A DNA stretch of 64,000 bases from Ornithinimicrobium sp. F0845 (GCF_023015765.1 NZ_JALKAL010000006.1:1-64000), one strand, 5' to 3'; shown: positions 34,905 to 43,733, counted from the first letter of the stretch. Translations and numbers: made by a program. The notes: a model not told the origin generated them from the letters alone.

Positions 34905-35022
34905 GCACCGGCCCTACGCCGTGGCCGGCCTCGCGGCCCGGCACCGTCCTGGGCTCAGCTCGGAATGGTGGAGCAAGGCGGTGGCCTTTGCTGGCCCGGC
35001 GGTGGTGCTGTCGGTGCCGGCT

Positions 35023-35107
35023 GTGGATCGCGCCATGCTGTGGATCGCGCCCTGCGGTGGATCGCGCCCTGCGGTAGATCGCGCTCTGCGGTGGACCGGC
35101 CTGGGTG
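35023..35107. repeat. 17-nt GTGGATCGCGC tandem array
   Basis: Four head-to-tail 17-base units begin at 35023, 35040, 35057 and 35074, and a degraded fifth follows. The second and third are identical (GTGGATCGCGCCCTGCG); the others differ at one to three positions. The unit length and the GTGGA start match the array at 32502, so the two may be relatives. It lies 35 bases before the CobC/CobD-like gene. Confidence 0.75.
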
Positions 35108-35141
35108 TGTGCGCACCGAATGGCCTTGGCAAGATCTCGCC

Positions 35142-36035
35142 ATGTCCTCGCAGCGCTCGCCCGTGCCTCCCGCTGGCTCCCACGGAGGGGACGGCGTGGC
35201 CGTGGCGCTGGCGCTGGGTCTCGACCCGCGGGACCTGGTCGACCTGTCGCAGAACATGAACCCGTTCGCCCCGTCGGTGGATCCACTGGTGCTGCGCCAC
35301 CTCGACGCCGTGGGGCGGTACCCGGACCCGCGCCAGGCCACGCTTGTGCTGGCGGAGACCCTGGACGTCGCACCGGAGTGTCTGCTGGTCACCAACGGTG
35401 GGAGTGAGGCCATCCACGTCCTGACCGCGGTCCTGGGAGGCCGGGTCCGCGAGCCGGAGTTTGGTCTGCACCCACGGGGTGGGAGCGGACCGCTCTGGCG
35501 CACCGACCCGCACAGCCCCACCGGTCGGCTAGCTGGCGCGGACGAGGTGGCCGACGTGTGGGACGAGGCCTTCTATGCGCTGGCGACGGGCCGGTGGACC
35601 GCTGGCCGGGCGGGCGTGGTGGTCGGCTCGCTGACCAAGACCTTCCACTGTCCCGGGCTGCGACTGGGCTACGTCATCGCCGACCCTGAGGTCGTCCGGG
35701 CCTGCGCCCAGCAGCAGGCGCACTGGTCGGTGAGCACGCTTGCGCTGAGCCTGGTGCCCGACCTCCTGGAGACCGCTGACCTGCCGAGCTGGTCCCGGTC
35801 GATCCGGGATGCCCGCACGGATCTCGTCGCTGTGCTGGAGTCGCACGGACTGTCCGTGGAGGCGGCAGACGCACCGTGGGTGCTCATCCACGAACCCGGG
35901 CTGCGCGAGCAGCTCGCCCCACAGGGCGTGCTCGTGCGCGACTGTGCCAGTTTCGGACTGGCCGGTGTGGCACGCATGGCCGTGCCTGACAGCGACGGTC
36001 TGCAGATCGTGGAACGGGCGTTGTCGAGGCGCTGA
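35142..36035 (+). CDS. CobC/CobD-like PLP enzyme of cobalamin assembly
   Basis: A 297-residue fold-type I PLP enzyme related to threonine-phosphate decarboxylase CobD/CobC and histidinol-phosphate aminotransferase. Residues LSQNMNPFAPSVDP and TNGGSEAIHVLTAVLGG mark the N-terminal and PLP-phosphate parts; the Schiff-base lysine is in VGSLTKTFHCPGLRLGY. It probably makes the aminopropanol linker of the lower ligand loop. It is shorter than usual (about 330-360 residues). The gene ends just before the cobalamin riboswitch, so it is upstream of the regulated operon. Confidence 0.8.
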   Translation: MSSQRSPVPPAGSHGGDGVAVALALGLDPRDLVDLSQNMNPFAPSVDPLVLRHLDAVGRYPDPRQATLVLAETLDVAPECLLVTNGGSEAIHVLTAVLGGRVREPEFGLHPRGGSGPLWRTDPHSPTGRLAGADEVADVWDEAFYALATGRWTAGRAGVVVGSLTKTFHCPGLRLGYVIADPEVVRACAQQQAHWSVSTLALSLVPDLLETADLPSWSRSIRDARTDLVAVLESHGLSVEAADAPWVLIHEPGLREQLAPQGVLVRDCASFGLAGVARMAVPDSDGLQIVERALSRR

Positions 36036-36047
36036 GAGCGGACCAGC

Positions 36048-36165
36048 CGTCGGGGGGTATGGTGAGCCCGTCGTGCAGACGAAGTCCGGTGAGAACCCGG
36101 CACTGTCCCGCAACGGTGGAGCCTTCGGACCCTGAGTCCAGAAGGCCGAGTCCGGTCGAACTGCC
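36048..36165 (+). promoter_or_regulatory. Cobalamin riboswitch
   Basis: The segment 36081-36118 carries the conserved AdoCbl-riboswitch core: GAAGTCCGGTGAGAACCCGG, then ACTGTCCCGCAACGGTG. A B12-box-like GAGTCCAGAAGGCCGAG follows near 36134-36150. It lies about 110 bases before the btuF start, in the leader of the B12 uptake and assembly operon. When cobalamin is bound it should lower expression. The exact ends are estimated. Confidence 0.9.
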
Positions 36166-36272
36166 CGATGATCCGCACCATTCGCCCTCGAGGACCAGGG
36201 GCCGGTTCGGACGGCGGACCCTGCCGTGGACTGTCGCTCGAGCAGCACCAACCTCGACGACAGGAGACCACC

Positions 36273-37331
36273 ATGACGATGCCCCGCCCCAGAACCCGCG
36301 TTGTGACCGTGCTTGCCGCCGCCACCCTGCTCCTCACCGCCTGCGGTACGGACGAGGAACCCGCCAAGAGCAGCACCGATTCAGCCGCAGATGCAGCAGA
36401 CGCCACCGCGGCAGATGCCGCCGACCCCACGGCAGCGGATGCCGCCAACGCCACCGCGGCGGATGCCGACACCCCCACCGACGCCGACACGGAGACCGCG
36501 CTCGACGCCTTCCCGGTCACCGTCGACACACCCGACGGCGAGGTGACCGTCCGGGAGCAGCCGGAGCGGATCGTCTCGCTCTCGCCGTCGGCCACCGAGA
36601 TCCTCTTCGCCATCGGCGCCGGAGACCAGGTCGTCGCCGCCGACACCTACTCCAACTTCCCGGAGGAGGCGCCCACCACCGACCTGTCCGGCTATGACCC
36701 GAACGTCGAGGCGATCGTCGGCTACGAACCCGACCTGGTCGTCGTGGCCAACGACACCAACGAGCTCGTGGCCTCGCTGAACGCCCTCGACATCCCGGTG
36801 ATCATCAACCCCGCCCCCGCCGACGTCGAGAGCGGCTACGACGGCATGGCGGTGCTCGGTCTGGCCACCGGCCACGTCGACGAGGCGGCGACAGCGATCG
36901 CCGAAATGCGTGCGGCCATGGAGGCGGGTCTGGCCGCGGCCCCGCAGGACTCCGGGATCCGGATCTACCACGAGCTGGATGACACCTTCTTCTCCGCGAG
37001 CAGTCACAGCTACATCGGGTCGGTGTACTCGGCCATGGGCGCCACCAACATCGCTGACGCGGCCGACACCGACCAGACCGGGTACCCCCAGCTCACCGAG
37101 GAGGCCATCATCGCGGCCGATCCGGAGCTGATCGTGATCCCGAGCCAGCTGTCCTACACCCCGGAGGACGTCGCCGCACGCCCCGGCTGGTCCGAGGTGT
37201 CGGCCGTCAAGAACGGCAACATCATCGTCGTCGAGTCCGACATCTCCTCGCGCTGGGGACCCCGCCTGCCGCAGCTCGTCACGTTCGTCGCGGACGTGCT
37301 GACCGACATCGCCGTCCCGGCCGGACGCTGA
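36273..37331 (+). CDS. btuF: Cobalamin-binding lipoprotein (BtuF type)
   Basis: A 352-residue substrate-binding lipoprotein. The signal ends with the lipobox LTAC (residues 18-21). A low-complexity linker of Ala-Asp-Ala repeats covers about residues 30-70 and is encoded by degenerate 30-base DNA repeats. The mature part matches class III (BtuF/FecB) binding proteins: ERIVSLSPSATEILFAIGAGDQVV, YEPDLVVVANDT and a late LPQLVTFVADVL. It lies directly behind the cobalamin riboswitch and before btuC, which supports cobalamin as ligand. Confidence 0.9.
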   Translation: MTMPRPRTRVVTVLAAATLLLTACGTDEEPAKSSTDSAADAADATAADAADPTAADAANATAADADTPTDADTETALDAFPVTVDTPDGEVTVREQPERIVSLSPSATEILFAIGAGDQVVAADTYSNFPEEAPTTDLSGYDPNVEAIVGYEPDLVVVANDTNELVASLNALDIPVIINPAPADVESGYDGMAVLGLATGHVDEAATAIAEMRAAMEAGLAAAPQDSGIRIYHELDDTFFSASSHSYIGSVYSAMGATNIADAADTDQTGYPQLTEEAIIAADPELIVIPSQLSYTPEDVAARPGWSEVSAVKNGNIIVVESDISSRWGPRLPQLVTFVADVLTDIAVPAGR

Positions 37332-37370
37332 GCCGCCGGGGCCAGCAGACCCAGGCACACGGCATACGGC

Positions 37371-38453
37371 ATGGTCGTGATCACACAGACCCGCCCCCGG
37401 GACGGCCTGGAGGAGGCCGCCGAGCGTGCCTTCCGGCTCCGGTGGCCGGCGGTCGCGGGAGCGGTCGCGCTGCTCCTGCTCATCGGGACCCTCTCCGTCC
37501 TGCAGGGGGCCGGGGGGCTCGCCCCCTCCGGCGTCGTGCGCGCCATCGTCGGCGCGCTGCCGGGGATCGAGGTGGAGCAGACGCTGACCCCGCAGCAGGA
37601 GGGGCTGCTCTGGCAGATCCGGGTGCCGCGCACGGTGCTGGCCGCGCTGGTCGGCGCCTCCCTGGCCCTGGCCGGCGCCGGCTACCAGGGGGTCTTCCGC
37701 AACCCCCTGGCAGATCCCTACCTGCTCGGTGTCTCCGCCGGGGCCGGGCTGGGGGCCGTGCTCGCCCTCGGGTTCGGGCTGGACCTGTCGTGGGGGCCGA
37801 TCGGTGCGCTGCCGGCCGCCGCCTTCCTCGGGGCGCTGCTGGCGGTCACCGGGTCGGTCCTGGTGGCGCGCTGCTCCTTCCGCACGCCGGCGACCCTGCT
37901 GCTCGGTGGCATCGCCATGGCTGCGCTGTTCTCGGCGACCCAGACCTACGCGCTGCAACGGCTGGACCAGACACGCGCCCGCGAGGTGCTGTCCTGGCTG
38001 TTCGGACGGCTGGCCACGCACGGGTGGCACCCGGTGTCACTGCTCCTGCCCTACGTGATCGTCGCCGGGGTGATCCTGCTCCTGCACGCCCGCCACCTGG
38101 ACGTGCTGCGTCTGGGAGACGACGAGGCCCGCGCGCTGGGGCTGCACCCGGCGCGGTCCCGGCTGGTGGTGGTCACCGCTGCCACGCTGGTCACCGCCGC
38201 GGCGGTCTCGGTCAGCGGGCTCATCGGCTTCGTGGGCCTGGTCACCCCGCACATCGTGCGGCTGGTCGTCGGGCAGTCCTACCGGATGCTCCTGCCGCTG
38301 TCGGCCCTGGTCGGGGCGGCCTTCCTGGCACTGGCCGACATCGGGGCGCGGACCCTGGCGGCCCCGGCAGAGCTGCCGGTGGGCGTGATCACCGCGTTCG
38401 TCGGAGCGCCCTTCTTCTGCTTCATCCTGTGGCGCGGGAGAGGTGACCGATGA
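37371..38453 (+). CDS. btuC: Cobalamin ABC permease (BtuC/FecCD)
   Basis: A 360-residue FecCD-family permease with about ten membrane spans. LWQIRVPRTVLAALVGASLALAG and FRNPLADPYLLGVSAGA are the family signatures, and GFVGLVTPHIVRLVVG is the ATPase-contact helix. It should work with the BtuF and BtuD products to import cobalamin. The octamer CGGCATAC lies at 37360, ten bases before the ATG. The stop overlaps the ATPase start. Confidence 0.92.
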   Translation: MVVITQTRPRDGLEEAAERAFRLRWPAVAGAVALLLLIGTLSVLQGAGGLAPSGVVRAIVGALPGIEVEQTLTPQQEGLLWQIRVPRTVLAALVGASLALAGAGYQGVFRNPLADPYLLGVSAGAGLGAVLALGFGLDLSWGPIGALPAAAFLGALLAVTGSVLVARCSFRTPATLLLGGIAMAALFSATQTYALQRLDQTRAREVLSWLFGRLATHGWHPVSLLLPYVIVAGVILLLHARHLDVLRLGDDEARALGLHPARSRLVVVTAATLVTAAAVSVSGLIGFVGLVTPHIVRLVVGQSYRMLLPLSALVGAAFLALADIGARTLAAPAELPVGVITAFVGAPFFCFILWRGRGDR

Positions 38454-39244
38454 GCACGACGGCACCGGTGCGCGGCGCGGCCCTCCGGGTGCGCGACGTC
38501 CATGTTGCCTACCGCCAGGTCCAGGTCCTGCGCGAGATCACCCTCGACCTGGTCGCCGGGGAGTGGCTGGGCCTGATCGGGCCGAACGGCTCGGGCAAGT
38601 CCACCCTGTTGCGGGCCGCGGTCGGGCTGGTGCCCAGCTCGGGCCGGTTCGAGGTGGCCTCCGGTGGGCCGCCGCACCCCACCGACCTGTCGCTCATGCC
38701 GCAGGCTCCGGAGCTGCCGCCGGGCATGAGCGTCGTGGAGTATGTCCTGCTCGGCCGCACCGCCCACCTCGGCTGGCTCGGCTCGGAGTCGCGGGCCGAC
38801 CGGCAGATCGCCGTCAACGTGCTGCGCCGGCTCGGGATGAGCTCCTTCGCCGACCGGTCGGTGCTGCACCTCTCCGGCGGTGAGGCCCAGCGGGTGGTGA
38901 TCGCCAGGGCCCTGGCCCAGCAGGCACCTGTGCTCCTGCTCGACGAGCCCACCAGTGCGCTCGACCTGGGCCACCAGGTCGAGGTGCTCGAGCTGGTCGA
39001 TGAGCTGCGGCACGACCAGGGGCTCACCGTGGTCGCGGCCATGCACGACCTGAGTGTCGCAGCACGGTATGCCGACCGGTTGGCTCTGCTCCACAGAGGT
39101 CACCTGATGGCGCACGGGACACCGGAGCAGGTGCTGGAGCCCGAGCTGCTCTCGCAGGTCTACGGTCACCCGCTCCGCGTTCACACCCTCGAGGGTCACC
39201 TCGTCGTCACACCCGCCCCACGGCATACCAAGGAGAGATCATGA
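38450..39244 (+). CDS. btuD: Cobalamin ABC ATPase
   Basis: A 264-residue ABC ATPase. Walker A GPNGSGKST lies near residue 45, the signature LSGGEAQR near 142, Walker B VLLLDEPTSALD near 165, and the switch histidine in AAMHDLS near 200. It couples ATP hydrolysis to cobalamin import through the BtuC permease. Both ends overlap its neighbours by four bases, so the operon is tightly coupled. Confidence 0.92.
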   Translation: MSTTAPVRGAALRVRDVHVAYRQVQVLREITLDLVAGEWLGLIGPNGSGKSTLLRAAVGLVPSSGRFEVASGGPPHPTDLSLMPQAPELPPGMSVVEYVLLGRTAHLGWLGSESRADRQIAVNVLRRLGMSSFADRSVLHLSGGEAQRVVIARALAQQAPVLLLDEPTSALDLGHQVEVLELVDELRHDQGLTVVAAMHDLSVAARYADRLALLHRGHLMAHGTPEQVLEPELLSQVYGHPLRVHTLEGHLVVTPAPRHTKERS

Positions 39245-39816
39245 CCGAGCACGCCGAGCCCCGCACCGAGCGCCCCTACGACCGCCGCGAGCTGCGGTCG
39301 GCACCCTCGCTGGTGCTGGTCAACACCGGCCACGGCAAGGGCAAGTCCACCGCCGCGTTCGGGACCCTGCTGCGCAGCCGGGGCCGGGACTGGCCCACGG
39401 CGGTGGTGCAGTTCATCAAGTCCGGCCGGTGGCGGACCGGGGAGGAGGCCATGATGCGTCAGCTCGGCGTCGACTGGTTCGCCGCGGGTGACGGTTTCTC
39501 GTGGGAGTCGGACGACCTCGACGAGAGTCGGGCCAAGGCCGTTGCGGCGTGGACCTTCTCACGGGCCCTGATCGCCGCTGGCAGCCACCGGATGATCCTG
39601 CTCGACGAGATCTCCTATCCCCTCAACTGGGGTTGGATCGACATCGACGAGGTGACGACCGTGCTGCGGGAGCGCCCGGAGGATGTCAGCGTCTTCCTCA
39701 CCGGTCGCGAGATGCCCGGCCCGATCGTCGAGGTGGCCGACACAGTGACCGAGATGGTGCCGGTCAAGCACGCCTTCCAGCAGGGGATCCGGGCACGCCG
39801 TGGCATCGACTACTGA
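39241..39816 (+). CDS. cobO: Corrinoid adenosyltransferase CobO
   Basis: A 191-residue CobO/CobA-type ATP:cob(I)alamin adenosyltransferase. The P-loop NTGHGKGKSTAAFG is at residues 29-42, VVQFIKSGRWRTGEE follows, and LLDEISYPLNWGW is the catalytic Walker-B-like strand. It adds the 5'-deoxyadenosyl group to the corrin cobalt. The start overlaps btuD and the end overlaps the next gene by 17 bases. Confidence 0.93.
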   Translation: MTEHAEPRTERPYDRRELRSAPSLVLVNTGHGKGKSTAAFGTLLRSRGRDWPTAVVQFIKSGRWRTGEEAMMRQLGVDWFAAGDGFSWESDDLDESRAKAVAAWTFSRALIAAGSHRMILLDEISYPLNWGWIDIDEVTTVLRERPEDVSVFLTGREMPGPIVEVADTVTEMVPVKHAFQQGIRARRGIDY

Positions 39817-41419
39817 GGCCGCCCCGGTGGGGCAGCGCACGGGTTGTCGGACGTCACCGGCGGGCTCCGGTGCGCTCCTGGTCGTCGGTGCCACAAGCAG
39901 CGCCGGGAAGTCCACGGTGGTGACCGCGCTGTGCCGGACCCTGGCCCGGCGCGGGGTGGACGTGGCGCCGTTCAAGGCGCAGAACATGTCCAACCACGCC
40001 GCGGTCACGTCCGACGGCGGCGAGATCGGGCGGGCCCAGGCGATGCAGGCGCTGGCCGCCCGGGTCGACACGGACGTCCGCATGGGGCCGGTGCTGCTCA
40101 AACCGTCCGGGGAGCGGTCCTCGCACGTGGTCGTGCTGGGCCAGGAGGACGGTGTCGCCGACGCCGTCGACTATGGCGAACGCGCCCGGCGGCTGCGTCC
40201 CGTGGTGCTGGAAGCGCTGCAGTCGCTGCGAGCAGAGCACGAGGTCGTGCTGCTGGAGGGCGCCGGCGGAGCGGGCGAGATCAACCTGCTGGAGCGCGAC
40301 CTGGTCAATCTTCCCCTCGCTGCGGCCGCCGGGTCGCCAGCCGTGCTGGTGGTCGACATCGAGCGCGGCGGGGCGTTCGCCGCGGCCTACGGCACGTGGG
40401 CGCTGCTGCCCGAGCGGCTGCGGGCCTGCCTGCGTGGCTTCATCATCAACAACTTCCGGGGTGAGGTGTCGCTGCTGGGTGACGGGCTGCGCGAGCTGGA
40501 GGCGCGCACCGGGGTCCCGGTCCTCGGCGTGCTGCCTCACCTGGGGGACCACGTGATGCTCGGGCAGGAGGACTCCCTGGGCCTGGACCAGCACGTCTTC
40601 GGGCAACTGCGAGGGCGGTCGGGACGGGTCGGTCGCCCGGTCCGAGTTGCCGTGATCCGGCTGCCCCACCTGGCCAACCCCGCCGACCTGGACCCGCTCG
40701 TGCTGGAGCCCTCGGTGGACCTGCGTGGGGCCGCCGTCCCGGACGACCTCGCGAAGGCTGACCTGATCATCGTCCCGGGAAGCCGGGCGACCGTCCTCGA
40801 CCTGGACTGGCTGCGCGCGCAGGGGCTGGACGAGGCTCTGCGTGACCGGGCCGCCGAACCTCACGGCCCGTGGATCCTCGGGATCTGCGCGGGTTATCAG
40901 ATGCTCGGCGAGGTGATCGCGGACGACCTGGAGTCCGGCAGGGGACAGGTGCCAGGCCTGGACCTGCTTCCGGTCGTGACCACCTTCACCGCGCCAAAGA
41001 TCGTCACCCGAGTGCACGGCAGGCTCGCCGCCGACCCGGACGTCGAGGCAGCTGGCTACGAGATCCGCTGGGGCCGACCGCAACCCGCGGCCGGAGCCAC
41101 ACCCTGGCTCGATCTGGACCCGACCGCTGCCCGCGATCCAGGGCTGTCGCTCGTCGACGGCTGCCTCAGCGACGACGGCCGGGTCATCGGCACCTCGGTG
41201 CACGGCATCCTCGACTCGGACCCGTTGCGGCAGAAACTCATCGGGGACGTCGCTGTCGCCCGGGGCCGCGACTTCGACCCGCTGTTGTTCGGCTATGACA
41301 TCGCCCTCGAAGCACACCTGGAGCACCTCGCGGACTGGGCCGAGAAGCACCTCGACGTGCCCGCACTCCTCGAGCTTGCCCGCGCAGCCACCCCGGTTCA
41401 CCAGGCGCCTGGGTGGTGA
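39800..41419 (+). CDS. cobQ: Cobyric acid synthase CobQ
   Basis: A 539-residue glutamine-dependent amidotransferase that amidates adenosylcobyrinic acid a,c-diamide at four side chains. The N-terminal synthetase domain has VVGATSSAGKSTVVTALCR and APFKAQNMSNHA; the C-terminal class I glutaminase-like domain has the nucleophile in GICAGYQMLG (about residue 360) and the histidine in GTSVHGIL. The GTG start lies 17 bases inside cobO. The end overlaps the cbiB start. Confidence 0.94.
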   Translation: MASTTEAAPVGQRTGCRTSPAGSGALLVVGATSSAGKSTVVTALCRTLARRGVDVAPFKAQNMSNHAAVTSDGGEIGRAQAMQALAARVDTDVRMGPVLLKPSGERSSHVVVLGQEDGVADAVDYGERARRLRPVVLEALQSLRAEHEVVLLEGAGGAGEINLLERDLVNLPLAAAAGSPAVLVVDIERGGAFAAAYGTWALLPERLRACLRGFIINNFRGEVSLLGDGLRELEARTGVPVLGVLPHLGDHVMLGQEDSLGLDQHVFGQLRGRSGRVGRPVRVAVIRLPHLANPADLDPLVLEPSVDLRGAAVPDDLAKADLIIVPGSRATVLDLDWLRAQGLDEALRDRAAEPHGPWILGICAGYQMLGEVIADDLESGRGQVPGLDLLPVVTTFTAPKIVTRVHGRLAADPDVEAAGYEIRWGRPQPAAGATPWLDLDPTAARDPGLSLVDGCLSDDGRVIGTSVHGILDSDPLRQKLIGDVAVARGRDFDPLLFGYDIALEAHLEHLADWAEKHLDVPALLELARAATPVHQAPGW

Positions 41420-42477
41420 GCAGCCGCGCCCTCGGGGTGACCGTCGGGCTCCTGCTCGACCGCGTGCTCGGCGAACCGCCGGATGCCTGGCACCCGGTCG
41501 CCTGGTTCGGCACCGCGATGCAACAGGTGGAGCAGGTGCTGTATGCCGACAGCCGGGTCCGCGGGGTCGTGCACGCAGTCATCGGCGCCGGCACCGGCCT
41601 GCTCGCAGGAAGGGTGCTCACCAGGATGTGCGACGTGGCTCCGGTGCCCCGTCCTCTCGGCCGCGCGGTGGCGACGGCGGTGGCTGTGGGGGTGGCGAGC
41701 TCCGGGCGGATGCTGCGCACCACCTCCCACGACATCGAGCAGTTGCTCCTGGCAGAAGACCTGGAGGATGCCCGGGTGCGGGTCACCTGGTTGGTGGGCC
41801 GGGACCCGTCAGGCCTGGACGAGTCCGGGGTCGCGTCGGCGGTGGTGGAGTCGCTGGCGGAGAACACGGTCGATGCCGTGGTGGCTCCTGTCTTCTGGGC
41901 CCTGGTGGCGGGAGCTCCCGGGGTGCTGGCGCACCGCGCCGTCAACACGATGGACGCCATGGTGGGGCACCGCTCGGAGCGCTACGAACTCTACGGCTGG
42001 GCGGCGGCCCGGCTCGACGACGCCATGGCCTGGGTGCCGGCCCGGATCATGGCCGCGGTGGTCGCTGTCGTGTCCGCTCTGACCCCCGACCTGGCGGCGG
42101 CACGCACCGTCGCCCAGGTCGTGCGCCGGGACGCACCGGCCCACCCCTCGCCGAACGCCGGGGTCGCCGAGAGCGCCGTGGCGGCAGCGCTCGGCGTGCA
42201 GCTCGGCGGCGCGCTCAGATACGGACGTCGAGTCGAGGACCGGCCCCTCCTGGGAGACGGGCCTCGGCCCACGGCACACAGCATCAGCCGGGCACGTCAC
42301 CTCGTGGCCACAGTGGAGTGGGTGCTGACGGCCTGTGCCCTGGTGAGCGGCCTGACCGCCCGCCGACTCGCAAGGGGCGGCCTCCGAGCCTTCCCGGAAC
42401 CGACGACGCGGCGGTCACGTCCCAGCCTCGGAGAGGATCGACCATGCCACGCCCACGCACCTGGCCGACGGCCCTGA
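41416..42477 (+). CDS. cbiB: Adenosylcobinamide-phosphate synthase CbiB/CobD
   Basis: A 353-residue membrane protein that attaches aminopropanol or its phosphate to adenosylcobyric acid. LDRVLGEPPDAWHPVAWFG at the start, SLAENTVDAVVAPVFWALV and NTMDAMVGHRSERY are family blocks; four to five membrane spans are visible. GTG codons at 41413 and 41416 both could start it. The last 34 bases overlap the next gene in another frame, and the C-terminal 30 residues are Arg-rich and unlike the family, so the frame may simply run on past the true end of the domain. Confidence 0.88.
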   Translation: MSSRALGVTVGLLLDRVLGEPPDAWHPVAWFGTAMQQVEQVLYADSRVRGVVHAVIGAGTGLLAGRVLTRMCDVAPVPRPLGRAVATAVAVGVASSGRMLRTTSHDIEQLLLAEDLEDARVRVTWLVGRDPSGLDESGVASAVVESLAENTVDAVVAPVFWALVAGAPGVLAHRAVNTMDAMVGHRSERYELYGWAAARLDDAMAWVPARIMAAVVAVVSALTPDLAAARTVAQVVRRDAPAHPSPNAGVAESAVAAALGVQLGGALRYGRRVEDRPLLGDGPRPTAHSISRARHLVATVEWVLTACALVSGLTARRLARGGLRAFPEPTTRRSRPSLGEDRPCHAHAPGRRP

Positions 42478-43112
42478 CCGCCCTGGCCACCGTCCTGTTC
42501 ACGCCAGTCCTGGTGCTGCTCACCCCGACCGCGGCCCTGGCCTGCTCGTGCGGGCCAGCGGACACCGAGCAGCTGCTCGGATATGTCGACACCGTGGCGG
42601 TCGGAGAGCTCACCGCGGTGGAGCCACCGCCGGCGCGCGGCGACGGAAGTGTCAGCAGCGATGACCGGGTCACCTACACGGCCGAGCTGGAGACGGTCTT
42701 CAAGGGCGAACCCGAGGACCCGCTGACGTTCCGTTCCGTCTCGCACGGCGCCTCATGCGGCCTGGAGGACATGCAGGTCGGCCACGACTACGTCTTCTTC
42801 GTCCGCGACGGCGAGTCCGGGTTGTGCGACGGCACGTCCCGGGCCACCCCAGGACTCATTGCGGAGGTCGAGGCGGTCACCGGTCCCGGCCAGCCGGTCG
42901 CGGCGCCCGACCCGGCCACCGCGTCCGACCCGGTCGCGGCGCCCGACCCGGCCACCGCGTCCGACCCGGTCGCCGTGGTTGAGCCCGCGCCGGAGGCCGA
43001 TCCCGAGTCTGCTGCAGCACGGTCCGTGTGGCCGGCACTGGGCCCGGCAGCCGGAGCCCTGGTCCTGCTGGCTGCCGGCTGGCTGCTGTGGCGCAGATCC
43101 TCTCATGGATGA
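42444..43112 (+). CDS. Secreted NTR/TIMP-like protein with C-terminal anchor
   Basis: A 222-residue exported protein. A signal peptide ends at ALACSC, and the mature chain starts with the Cys-x-Cys typical of netrin/TIMP-like domains; further cysteines are in ASCGLEDM and GLCDG. Then comes a linker with two perfect 12-residue repeats (PVAAPDPATASD) and a C-terminal membrane span with a basic tail. It is probably anchored outside the cell. It overlaps the end of cbiB, but a link to cobalamin is not evident. A truncated relative lies at 33685-33879. Confidence 0.75.
   Translation: MPRPRTWPTALTALATVLFTPVLVLLTPTAALACSCGPADTEQLLGYVDTVAVGELTAVEPPPARGDGSVSSDDRVTYTAELETVFKGEPEDPLTFRSVSHGASCGLEDMQVGHDYVFFVRDGESGLCDGTSRATPGLIAEVEAVTGPGQPVAAPDPATASDPVAAPDPATASDPVAVVEPAPEADPESAAARSVWPALGPAAGALVLLAAGWLLWRRSSHG
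42894..42965 (+). repeat. Perfect 36-nt tandem repeat in the NTR-like gene
   Basis: Two identical 36-base units run from 42894 to 42929 and 42930 to 42965, and a third begins. They encode the 12-residue linker repeat PVAAPDPATASD. Identity at every base points to recent slippage expansion. Confidence 0.85.
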
Positions 43113-43123
43113 CATCATTAGGA

Positions 43124-43137
43124 GCATCAATTGATGC
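43124..43137. promoter_or_regulatory. VapB operator palindrome
   Basis: GCATCAATTGATGC is a perfect 14-bp palindrome 23 bases before the vapB start, flanked by further GATG/CATC half-sites. Ribbon-helix-helix or AbrB-type antitoxins bind such dyads to repress their own operon, so this is the probable VapB/VapBC site. Confidence 0.65.
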
Positions 43138-43160
43138 GATAGATGATGAGGAGGAGTGTC

Positions 43161-43358
43161 ATGAGGACGACAGTGACCATCGATGACGATCTGCTGGCAA
43201 GGGCCAGTGAACTGACTGGCACCACCGAGAAGGCTGCACTGCTGCGGGAAGGGCTGGAGACACTGGTGCGGGTGGAGAGCGCCAAGAGACTCGCTGCCCT
43301 CGGAGGGTCGGACCCAGAGGCGGTTGCCGCACCGCGGAGGAGGGGCGGCGCGGCGTGA
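43161..43358 (+). CDS. vapB: VapB-type antitoxin
   Basis: A 65-residue ribbon-helix-helix antitoxin. MRTTVTIDDDLLARASELTG is the beta strand and first helix of the VapB/MetJ-like fold, and TEKAALLREGLETLVRVES the second helix; a basic toxin-binding tail follows. The ATG at 43161 follows a GAGGAG site. It overlaps the toxin start by four bases. A perfect palindrome lies just upstream. Confidence 0.86.
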   Translation: MRTTVTIDDDLLARASELTGTTEKAALLREGLETLVRVESAKRLAALGGSDPEAVAAPRRRGGAA

Positions 43359-43726
43359 TCCTGGTGGACACATCAGTGTGGATCGACCACCTGCACAAGA
43401 CCGAACCGCAGCTCGTCGAGCAATTGGATGGTGACGAGGTCGGTGGTCATCCTGCGGTCATTCAAGAGCTCGCACTCGGGGCGATCGCCCAACGTGATGA
43501 CGTGCTGGGCCTCCTGGGGAGCCTGCGTCAGTTCCCGGTGTTGAGGCACGACGAGTTGCTGACGCTCGTGGGTGCTCGTCGCCTGTGGGGCCGAGGCCTC
43601 AGTGCCGTGGACGCGCAGCTGCTGGGGTCCGTGGCGATCGTGGGCGGCGCAAGGATGTGGACGCGAGACGAGCGCTTGCGTGTTGCGTGCCAGGATGTTG
43701 GGATCACCTGCTTCGTCGAGCGGTGA
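43355..43726 (+). CDS. vapC: VapC PIN-domain toxin
   Basis: A 123-residue PIN ribonuclease. LVDTSVWIDHL holds the first aspartate, an acidic residue lies in VIQELALGAI (Glu near 38), LSAVDAQLLG gives the third (near 93) and WTRDERL the fourth (near 106). VapC toxins cleave tRNA or rRNA when the antitoxin is lost. The GTG start overlaps the antitoxin stop. The module is intact and sits between the cobalamin locus and the convergent dap operon. Confidence 0.88.
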   Translation: MILVDTSVWIDHLHKTEPQLVEQLDGDEVGGHPAVIQELALGAIAQRDDVLGLLGSLRQFPVLRHDELLTLVGARRLWGRGLSAVDAQLLGSVAIVGGARMWTRDERLRVACQDVGITCFVER

Positions 43727-43733
43727 AGCCAAC

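Noticed and set aside
36381-38030. 549-codon minus-strand ORF opposite btuF and btuC
   Set aside because: The translation is a Gly/Arg/Gln-rich string without domains; the plus-strand genes explain the region.
39854-41401. Long open frame on the minus strand opposite cobQ
   Set aside because: It is a mirror frame caused by high GC in the third codon position; no motif, no start context, and cobQ is complete on the other strand.
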